From: Bacteroidia bacterium
GTDB lineage: Bacteria; Bacteroidota; Bacteroidia; NS11-12g; UBA9320
DNA: 13,911 nucleotides
Reading direction: 5' to 3'
Assembly (NCBI GenBank): GCA_022425465.1
Contig: JAKMFK010000228.1
Location: 1-13,911, forward strand
Both the position numbers and the translations under genes were made by a program. Positions 1 through 5,989 of the stretch are shown one piece after another (the stretch's first letter is position 1; each line of letters starts with the position of its first letter). The notes beneath the pieces were generated by a model. That model worked only from the letters and a program-made list of their open reading frames with translations, did no database searches and had not been told where the DNA came from.

Positions 1-692
1 CAGATGAGTTCAACATGTCTGCAAACGATGAAGATGTTTTTATATTATCTAATGGTCACATCTCACCCGTATATTATAGTGCTCTTGCTCATAGTGGTTA
101 TTTCCCAGTATCTGAGCTAAGTACCTTCCGCAAGCTAAATACAAGACTTCAGGGTCACCCTACCACTCACGAAGGATTACCTGGAGTAAGAGTAGCTTCT
201 GGATCTTTAGGTCAAGGTTTATCAGTAGCAGCTGGAATTGCCCAAGCCAAAAAACTCGACAACGACAATAAACTTGTATATGTGCTTATGGGTGATGGAG
301 AATTACAAGAAGGACAAATTTGGGAGGCCGTAATGTATGCAGCACATAATCAATTGGACAATTTAATCGCTACCGTAGATGTCAATGGACGACAAATTGA
401 TGGTGACACAAAAGATATTATGGGCTTCACGGATTTGAAATCCAAATTCGAGGCTTTTGATTGGAATGTCATTAGTATGGATGGGAATGATATCAATGAT
501 GTACAAGACACCCTAAATAAAGCAGGAATGCTTGCTGGAAATGGTAAACCAATTTGTATTTTAATGCATACTGAAATGGGTAATGGAGTTGATTTTATGA
601 TGGGTAGCCACAAATGGCATGGAATACCCCCAAACGATGAACAACTAGCCACTGCCCTAGAACAAAACCCGTCAACGATTGGTGATTACTGA
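1..692 (+). CDS. Transketolase, N-terminal (ThDP-binding) subunit, 5' partial
   Basis: This is the N-terminal half of a two-subunit transketolase, the cytosolic enzyme that moves two-carbon units between sugar phosphates in the non-oxidative pentose phosphate pathway. The reading frame is open from the first base (first whole codon at 3), and the residues before the Met at position 15 already belong to the family alignment, so that Met is internal and roughly 50 residues are missing upstream. Numbering the 229 visible residues, I see LSNGH (His19), GHP (His52), GSLGQG (67-72), the thiamine diphosphate motif GDGE (97-100) followed by DVNG (126-129), and SHKWHG (202-207), which matches the region of E. 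coli His261. Only the PP domain is present; the Pyr and C-terminal domains are in the gene at 2096. A vWA gene lies between the two halves. The stop is TGA. Identity is very secure. Confidence 0.96.
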   Translation, partial: DEFNMSANDEDVFILSNGHISPVYYSALAHSGYFPVSELSTFRKLNTRLQGHPTTHEGLPGVRVASGSLGQGLSVAAGIAQAKKLDNDNKLVYVLMGDGELQEGQIWEAVMYAAHNQLDNLIATVDVNGRQIDGDTKDIMGFTDLKSKFEAFDWNVISMDGNDINDVQDTLNKAGMLAGNGKPICILMHTEMGNGVDFMMGSHKWHGIPPNDEQLATALEQNPSTIGDY

Positions 693-724
693 TACCAATT
701 TTTAAATTTAAGAGTTAATCAAAT

Positions 725-2086
725 ATGAACGTATATCAAAAAATACTACCGATATTGGTCTTGTTCATGACTCTTAATGTCTCTGCTCAAACGCCCAAGA
801 CAAGAATACTATTCGTTTTAGATGGCTCCGGAAGTATGTATGCTAAAATGGGTACAGACAATCGTATTACAGTTGCAAAACGCTTGTTGACCAGATTGGT
901 AGATAGTTTGAAATACCAAGACGAACTAGAACTTGCACTCCGTGTTTATGGTCACCAAAGTTTGAAAACAGATCGTAATTGCAAGGATACACGTCTGGAG
1001 GTTCCATTTAGTCCCAATAACCACCTTATCATCAAGGATAAGATTAAAACCATACGCCCAAAAGGAACTACTTTAATTGCATATTCGCTTCAAGAGGCTG
1101 CATATGACTTTCCAAAAAATCCAAATATTCGAAATGTCATAATCCTCATAACTGATGGTATTGAGGAGTGTGATGGTGATCCATGTGCTGTATCAACAGC
1201 TCTCCAAAAGCAAGGTGTTGTCCTTCGACCATTTATTATAGGTCTGGGACTCACTGCAGAATTCAAAACTCAATTTGAATGTGTCGGTCGATATTTTGAG
1301 GCTGAAACCGAAAATGACTTTGAAGACGTGCTCAATGTGGTAATTAGTCAAGCCATCAACAATACATCTGCTCAGGTAAACCTTTTAGACAGTTATGGAA
1401 GACCTACAGAAACGGATGTAAATATGACATTTACAGATTCCAAATCAGGTAAAACCCTTTATAATTACATTCATACTTTGGATTACCGTGGCAATCCTGA
1501 CACCTTATACATTGATCCATCCTATGTTTATGACATCAAAATCCATACAACTCCTCCCATAATAAAGAAGAATGTTTCATTCACAGCTGGTAAGCACAAT
1601 ACTGTTGCTATAGATGCTCCTCAAGGCTTTCTGAATCTTCAAATTGATGGAATCACCAACTATAAAAACTTACAAGCATTAGTTATAAATCCTGAAACTA
1701 ATGAAATCATTAATGTCCAAGACTTTAATGATAAACAGAAATACCTTGTCGACGATTATACTATCGAAATATTGACACTACCAAGGTTAACTCAAGAAAA
1801 CATCAATGTTGTTCAAGATAAAACTACCACACTCCAAGTTCAACAACCGGGTAAATTAAATATTGTTACACGAAATAAATTTGTCATTTCAATATTTCAG
1901 AAAAAGAAAGGCAAAACCTTGTTGGTAAAAAATTTAAACTTAAAGGGAAATCAAGACATTACTGTACTTCAACCAGGTAAATATCAATTGATTTACCGAG
2001 AATCTGCCGTTAAAGAAACCATAAAAACAAAAACAATCGATTTTACCATTAAATCGGGTGAAATGAAACATATCAACCTAAAATAA
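725..2086 (+). CDS. Secreted von Willebrand factor A domain protein with repeated beta-rich C-terminal region
   Basis: This 453-residue protein is probably exported. Residues 1-21 form a signal peptide (Lys near the start, a hydrophobic stretch ILPILVLF, then a likely SPase I site at VSA-Q), and no lipobox Cys is present. A vWA domain spans about residues 26-210 with a complete MIDAS metal site: D33-x-S35-x-S37, T115/T116 and D144 in LITDG. Its four cysteines (86, 149, 154, 186), in the contexts NCKD, ECDGDPC and FECVG, are the only ones in the mature protein and could form two disulfides outside the cytoplasm. Such patterns occur in vWA proteins often labelled 'Ca-activated chloride channel homolog', a name that proves no function. 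Residues 215-453 are beta-rich and internally repetitive. The gene starts 32 bp after the N-terminal transketolase stop and ends 9 bp before the C-terminal subunit, so it is very likely co-transcribed with both. Function is unknown; binding of a protein ligand at the MIDAS is an inference. Confidence 0.9.
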   Translation: MNVYQKILPILVLFMTLNVSAQTPKTRILFVLDGSGSMYAKMGTDNRITVAKRLLTRLVDSLKYQDELELALRVYGHQSLKTDRNCKDTRLEVPFSPNNHLIIKDKIKTIRPKGTTLIAYSLQEAAYDFPKNPNIRNVIILITDGIEECDGDPCAVSTALQKQGVVLRPFIIGLGLTAEFKTQFECVGRYFEAETENDFEDVLNVVISQAINNTSAQVNLLDSYGRPTETDVNMTFTDSKSGKTLYNYIHTLDYRGNPDTLYIDPSYVYDIKIHTTPPIIKKNVSFTAGKHNTVAIDAPQGFLNLQIDGITNYKNLQALVINPETNEIINVQDFNDKQKYLVDDYTIEILTLPRLTQENINVVQDKTTTLQVQQPGKLNIVTRNKFVISIFQKKKGKTLLVKNLNLKGNQDITVLQPGKYQLIYRESAVKETIKTKTIDFTIKSGEMKHINLK

Positions 2087-2095
2087 AAACATTCA

Positions 2096-3043
2096 ATGAC
2101 TAATCCCACACTAGAAAAAAAAGACACACGATCAGGCTTTGGAGCTGGATTATATGAAATTGGACTACAAAACAAAGATGTAGTTGCTTTATGTGCTGAT
2201 TTAACTGGATCGCTAAAAATGAATGCTTTTCAGGATGAATTTCCAAATCGATTTTTTCAAATGGGAATTGCAGAAGCTAATATGATGGGAATGTCAGCTG
2301 GCTTGGCTACTGCTGGTAAAATTCCATTTACGGGAACCTTTGCTAACTTTTCTACTGGGCGAGTTTATGATCAGATTAGGCAATCCATTGCTTATTCCCA
2401 TAAAAATGTTAAAATATGTGCATCACATGCAGGTTTAACTTTAGGAGAAGATGGTGCTACTCACCAAATTTTAGAAGACATCGGACTCATGAAAATGTTG
2501 CCAGGTATGGTTGTCATCAATCCATGCGATTATAATCAAACAAAAGCTGCTACTATGGCGATTGCTGACTATTATGGTCCAGTATATCTCCGATTTGGCA
2601 GACCTAAATGGCCTATTTTTACAAACTATGACTCGTTTGAAATTGGAAAAGCTCTTCACTTAAGAGAAGGAAAAGATGTCACCATATTTGCTACTGGTCA
2701 CCTTGTTTGGAATTCTCTAGAGGCTGCTAAAGCTCTAGCAGAAGAAGGAATATCTGCTGAAGTGATTAATATTCACACCATTAAACCATTGGATAATGAG
2801 GCCATTCTTGATGCTGTAGCCTCTACCCAATGTGTTGTAACAGCAGAAGAACATCAAATGAATGGAGGAATGGGTGACAGCATCTGTCAATTATTAAGTA
2901 GAAACCTACCCACACCTGTTGAAATGGTTGCAGTAAATGATAGCTTCGGTGAAAGTGGAAAACCCTCAGAACTTCTTGACAAATATGGTCTAGGAGTCAA
3001 AGACGTAATTGCAGCTGCAAAACGTGCAATAGCTAGGAAGTAA
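2096..3043 (+). CDS. Transketolase, C-terminal (Pyr plus C-domain) subunit
   Basis: This 315-residue protein is the second half of the split transketolase. The Pyr domain (about residues 10-180) contains GIAEANM with the conserved catalytic Glu60 that protonates thiamine diphosphate, then the active-site loop GEDGATHQ (117-124) and YLRFGRP (164-170). The C-terminal transketolase domain (about 190-310) includes the NIHTIKPLD and [11 protein letters not shown] segments. Length is typical for stand-alone C-terminal subunits (about 310 residues). It should form an alpha2beta2 enzyme with the product at 1-692, with the active site at their interface. The ATG at 2096 lies 9 bp after the vWA stop with no Shine-Dalgarno, as is normal in Bacteroidota. 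The lipid kinase gene follows after 6 bp. The only odd point is its separation from its partner by an unrelated gene. Confidence 0.96.
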   Translation: MTNPTLEKKDTRSGFGAGLYEIGLQNKDVVALCADLTGSLKMNAFQDEFPNRFFQMGIAEANMMGMSAGLATAGKIPFTGTFANFSTGRVYDQIRQSIAYSHKNVKICASHAGLTLGEDGATHQILEDIGLMKMLPGMVVINPCDYNQTKAATMAIADYYGPVYLRFGRPKWPIFTNYDSFEIGKALHLREGKDVTIFATGHLVWNSLEAAKALAEEGISAEVINIHTIKPLDNEAILDAVASTQCVVTAEEHQMNGGMGDSICQLLSRNLPTPVEMVAVNDSFGESGKPSELLDKYGLGVKDVIAAAKRAIARK

Positions 3044-3049
3044 ACTGTT

Positions 3050-3916
3050 GTGAATACCCTATTTGTCTATAATAAGAAAGCGGGAAGTAAATTTAATCTC
3101 GCTCTGATAGACGAAATCAAATCAAATCTTCCCAATAACTTTCAATCCGAGTTCATTGAAATACAAAACTTCAGCACATTCAATTCAACTGGTTTTAATT
3201 GTTTGGTTGCTGTTGGTGGTGATGGAACAGTGAGTACTGTTGCAAAAAGAGCTCAAACCGAAGGTAAGATAATGGCGATACTCCCACAAGGATCGGGAGA
3301 TGGTTTAGCCCGTTTTTTAGGACTTACAAAAAACATAGCTAAAGATGTTAAGACCATTTTAAATGGACATAAAATTCAAATTGATACAGCTGAAGTATCG
3401 GGGTATTTCTTTGTGAATGTTGCTGGTAGTGGATTTGAAGCACAAGTCGCACACGCATTTGATAGTGCAGGTATTAGAGGATTAATGGGGTATGCCAAAA
3501 TCATTATCAAACTCTACCGTGAAAAACATGAAAAACAAATTTCTCTGACATTATCCAACAATCAGATAAAACTGCCTTTTTTCAGCTTGAGTATTGCTAA
3601 TGGAAATCAATGGGGTAATAACTTTGAGATAGCTAGCAAGGCTGATATCCAAGATGGACTCTTGGATATTGCAATCATGAGAAAGCCAAAATGGTATCAG
3701 ATACCAAATCTGATCCTATTTTTGAGAAATAGACGCAAATCGAATTCCCTAATCTCCTATTACAAAGCAGAAAGAATAGATATAGAAGAAAGTGAAGACA
3801 TTTGGCATATAGATGGGGAACCTATACTACTCAAGACCAAACAAACAGTTCATATTCATCCAAAAAGTTTAACCATAATTGTACCTCATGACAAAGAAAA
3901 AAATGCAAAAACTTGA
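3050..3916 (+). CDS. Diacylglycerol kinase catalytic-domain lipid kinase (YegS/DgkB/sphingosine kinase family)
   Basis: This 288-residue enzyme belongs to the family that phosphorylates lipid hydroxyls such as those of diacylglycerol or long-chain bases; the actual substrate cannot be read from sequence. The first strand LFVYNKKAGSK begins at residue 4, which supports the GTG at 3050 as start, since the next in-frame Met (residue 75) would remove the nucleotide site. GGDGT (56-60) is the ATP-binding motif. LPQGSGDGLAR (78-88) is the second motif, here with Asp84 where related proteins usually have Asn. GSGFEAQVAH, DGLLDIAIM and WHIDGEP near the C terminus match the second domain. No membrane segment is seen, so peripheral membrane action is likely. 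It starts 6 bp after the transketolase stop and overlaps the next gene by 14 bp, suggesting one operon with coupled translation. Confidence 0.92.
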   Translation: MNTLFVYNKKAGSKFNLALIDEIKSNLPNNFQSEFIEIQNFSTFNSTGFNCLVAVGGDGTVSTVAKRAQTEGKIMAILPQGSGDGLARFLGLTKNIAKDVKTILNGHKIQIDTAEVSGYFFVNVAGSGFEAQVAHAFDSAGIRGLMGYAKIIIKLYREKHEKQISLTLSNNQIKLPFFSLSIANGNQWGNNFEIASKADIQDGLLDIAIMRKPKWYQIPNLILFLRNRRKSNSLISYYKAERIDIEESEDIWHIDGEPILLKTKQTVHIHPKSLTIIVPHDKEKNAKT

Positions 3917-4259
3917 TCTGAGTAACTTTTTTATTCAGGATAAAAAAGACGAAGGTTTTAAATTAATGCAAGAAGATGATAATAGCCAGTCTACTGAAAA
4001 CATCTCCCTACCTAAGAATGCTCAAAAGTTATTCGTTCGTAAAGAAAAAAAAGGACGAGGAGGAAAAACCGTGACTGTAGTTGAGGGATATCAAGGAAAT
4101 CCTATGGTATTAGAAAAGCTATGTAAAAAGGTGAAGCAACAATGCGGAGTGGGTGGATCAGTTCAAAACAAAACCTTTATTATCCAAGGAGATAAGGCCG
4201 ATCAAGTTGTGAAAATTCTCATCAAAGAAGGTTATAATGCCAAGAAAACAACCATGTAA
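3903..4259 (+). CDS. SUI1/eIF1-like translation factor (YciH family)
   Basis: This 118-residue protein carries the SUI1/eIF1 fold over about residues 42-115: a basic loop RKEKKGRGGKTVTVVEG (46-62), then KKVKQQCGVGGSV (75-87) and IIQGDKADQVVKILIKEGY (93-111). Eukaryotic and archaeal eIF1 guards start-codon choice on the small ribosomal subunit. E. coli YciH has been linked to initiation fidelity and stress, but the role in Bacteroidota is not settled. I chose the ATG at 3903 because an A-rich stretch stands just before it and family members have about 110-120 residues. An in-frame ATG at 3888 and a TTG at 3879 are weaker alternatives that would add 5 or 8 residues. The start lies inside the end of the lipid kinase gene, so translation is probably coupled. 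The first 40 residues are polar and probably disordered. Confidence 0.92.
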   Translation: MQKLDLSNFFIQDKKDEGFKLMQEDDNSQSTENISLPKNAQKLFVRKEKKGRGGKTVTVVEGYQGNPMVLEKLCKKVKQQCGVGGSVQNKTFIIQGDKADQVVKILIKEGYNAKKTTM

Positions 4260-4349
4260 AATAGAATTATCGTGATTTAAAACTATTATAAATCAATCGA
4301 CTTCAGTTGAACTAGACCTCCAATTTTTAGAAACATTGGATAGGCCAAC

Positions 4350-4357
4350 TACATTTG
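4350..4357 (+). promoter_or_regulatory. Candidate Bacteroidota -7 promoter element for pckA
   Basis: TACATTTG matches the Bacteroidota primary sigma -7 consensus TAnnTTTG at every fixed base. A clear -33 TTTG is absent; only a T-run at 4324-4328 lies near the expected distance. Transcription would begin near 4364 and give a leader of about 20 nt, normal for this phylum. Confidence 0.45.
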
Positions 4358-4361
4358 TCAG

Positions 4362-4374
4362 CAACATAATGTTG
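4362..4374 (+). promoter_or_regulatory. 13-bp dyad, possible operator at the pckA start site
   Basis: CAACAT and ATGTTG form a perfect 6-bp inverted repeat around one central A. It lies 5 bp after the -7 element and 8 bp before the pckA start codon, over the predicted transcription start, where a bound repressor would block initiation. It could also be chance in AT-rich DNA; no known regulator motif is recognised. Confidence 0.35.
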
Positions 4375-4382
4375 TAAGACCA

Positions 4383-5975
4383 ATGAAGTCACACTATATT
4401 ACAGATCGTGTTTTTGAACTTGCATCGAAAACAAATGAAAACTTAAGTCTAGATGAACTTATCCAGTCATCGGTTGCAAATGGAGAGGGAAGAATAACAA
4501 GCTCAGGAGCACTTGCAGGCGACACGGGTAAATTTACAGGAAGATCCCCAAAAGATAAATTCACGGTAAAAGATGATATCACCAAAGATCAAGTGTGGTG
4601 GGGAGATATCAATCAACCCTTCTCATCTGATCAATTTGACGCACTTTTAGAACGAGTAATAAATCACTATCAAGACAAAGAAATCTTTGTAAGAGACGTT
4701 TATGCATGTGCAGATCCAAAATATCGTTTATCTATTCGAGTCGTCACAGAAACGGCATATCAAAATTTATTTGTTCATCACATGTTTATACGTCCAAGTG
4801 AGGATGAACTCGAATCAATTGACCCAGAATGGATCATATTAGCTGCACCCAGTTTTATGTCGGTTCCGGATAGAGATGGGACCAGACAAGAAAACTTCTC
4901 GATTATTGATTTTTCAAAAAAAATATACATTATAGGAGGGTCTGGTTATACCGGAGAAATCAAGAAAGGAATATTCACTGTTCTTAATTTCACATTACCA
5001 GTAGATCATGATGTTTTAAGTATGCATTGTTCTGCTAATGTGGGTGAAAATGGTGATTCAGCTGTATTCTTTGGTTTGTCAGGCACTGGAAAAACAACAT
5101 TAAGTGCTGACCCAAAGCGAAAACTTATTGGCGATGACGAACATGGTTGGAGCGGAAATGGCATATTTAACTTTGAAGGTGGATGCTACGCCAAAACAAT
5201 AAATTTGACTGAAAAAAATGAGCCTTCCATTTGGAAAGCTATCAAAGAAGGTGCATTGGTAGAAAATGTACGTTTTTTCCCAGACTCAGATGTTGTAAAC
5301 TATGATGATGTTAGTGTAACAGAAAATACCCGATGTGCATACCCTATTGACTATATTGATAACATTTCAATCCCTTCAGTTGGACCACAACCTAATAATA
5401 TCTTTTTCTTAACTGCAGATGCCTTTGGTGTGCTACCTCCTATTTCAAAACTAACTCCTGAACAAGCCGGTTACCATTTTATCAGTGGTTATACAGCCAA
5501 AGTAGCGGGAACTGAGGAAGGAATTAATGAGCCTGAAGCCACTTTTTCAGCATGTTTTGGAGAGGCTTTTATTCCTTTACACCCAGGGAAATATGCTGAT
5601 ATGCTAGGGGCTAAAATGAAAGAAAATAATGTAAATGTTTGGCTTGTAAATACGGGTTGGACAGGAGGGCCATACGGCACTGGATCTCGTATGAAACTCA
5701 AATATACCAGAGCTATGCTAGATGCAGCTATGAACGGAAATTTAGACCATGTTTCTTATGAAACACACCCCATTTTTGGTGTTCGTATGCCTAATACATG
5801 TCCTGATGTTCCTTCAAATTTGCTAAACCCAAGAAATACTTGGGTAAATAAAGCTGATTATGATAAAAAAGCAAACCACTTAGCAACATTGTTTAATCAA
5901 AACTTTGATAAATATGCTGACGGAGTATCACAAGGAATTTTAGCTACTGCTCCAAAAACAGAAGTATTAAGTTAA
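4383..5975 (+). CDS. pckA: Phosphoenolpyruvate carboxykinase (ATP)
   Basis: This 530-residue cytosolic enzyme converts oxaloacetate plus ATP to phosphoenolpyruvate, CO2 and ADP, the first committed step of gluconeogenesis from TCA intermediates. Key residues are in place: FTGRSPKDKF with Arg54 (substrate binding), GYTGEIKKG with Lys194/Lys195, His215 in MHCSAN for metal binding, the P-loop GLSGTGKTT (231-239, Lys237), the kinase-2 motif GDDEHGW (250-256), NFEGGCYAK (263-271) and TENTR with Arg317. The P-loop and these motifs mark the ATP-dependent class, not the GTP class. Length fits the family (about 530-540). The ATG at 4383 is followed at once by conserved sequence. A likely promoter and dyad lie just upstream, so it is probably transcribed alone. 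Its last codons share bases with the end of uvrA on the other strand. I see nothing abnormal in the protein. Confidence 0.97.
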   Translation: MKSHYITDRVFELASKTNENLSLDELIQSSVANGEGRITSSGALAGDTGKFTGRSPKDKFTVKDDITKDQVWWGDINQPFSSDQFDALLERVINHYQDKEIFVRDVYACADPKYRLSIRVVTETAYQNLFVHHMFIRPSEDELESIDPEWIILAAPSFMSVPDRDGTRQENFSIIDFSKKIYIIGGSGYTGEIKKGIFTVLNFTLPVDHDVLSMHCSANVGENGDSAVFFGLSGTGKTTLSADPKRKLIGDDEHGWSGNGIFNFEGGCYAKTINLTEKNEPSIWKAIKEGALVENVRFFPDSDVVNYDDVSVTENTRCAYPIDYIDNISIPSVGPQPNNIFFLTADAFGVLPPISKLTPEQAGYHFISGYTAKVAGTEEGINEPEATFSACFGEAFIPLHPGKYADMLGAKMKENNVNVWLVNTGWTGGPYGTGSRMKLKYTRAMLDAAMNGNLDHVSYETHPIFGVRMPNTCPDVPSNLLNPRNTWVNKADYDKKANHLATLFNQNFDKYADGVSQGILATAPKTEVLS

Positions 5976-5989
5976 CTCATCTTCTGTTT
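5956..5989. terminator. Bidirectional hairpin terminator shared by pckA and uvrA
   Basis: AAACAGAAG at 5956-5964 pairs perfectly with CTTCTGTTT at 5981-5989 across a 16-nt loop. The hairpin lies inside the final codons of both convergent genes and both stop codons are in the loop. On the minus strand the 3' arm runs on into five T in a row (TTTTT), a good intrinsic terminator for uvrA. On the plus strand the run is only TTT followed by CAAA, so termination of pckA is weaker. Confidence 0.6.

Larger units (their letters stand above)
4260..4382 (+). promoter_or_regulatory. Intergenic leader of pckA with hairpin, -7 element and dyad
   Basis: These 123 bp separate the SUI1 gene from pckA. A perfect 7-bp AT-rich hairpin (TGATTTA at 4273-4279, TAAATCA at 4289-4295, 9-nt loop) could weakly end the upstream operon, but no T-tract follows. 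Further on are CCAAT at 4320-4324 paired with ATTGG at 4335-4339, then the promoter-like element and a dyad listed separately. No small ORF is convincing here. Confidence 0.4.

Noticed and set aside
15..17. ATG at 15 as the true start of the transketolase N-terminal subunit
   Set aside because: The codons before it are open and fit the family sequence, and the usual first 50 or so residues would be missing. The gene runs off the window edge.
350..652. Open frame of 100 codons on the minus strand
   Set aside because: It is antisense to the conserved transketolase domain, with no recognisable motif or leader.
693..2095. vWA gene as a recent mobile insertion between the transketolase halves
   Set aside because: No terminal inverted repeats, target duplications, integrase or shift in base composition is visible at either edge.
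3879..3902. TTG at 3879 or ATG at 3888 as the start of the SUI1 gene
   Set aside because: Both lie deeper in the kinase gene and lack the A-rich leader found before the ATG at 3903. The extra residues match nothing in the family.
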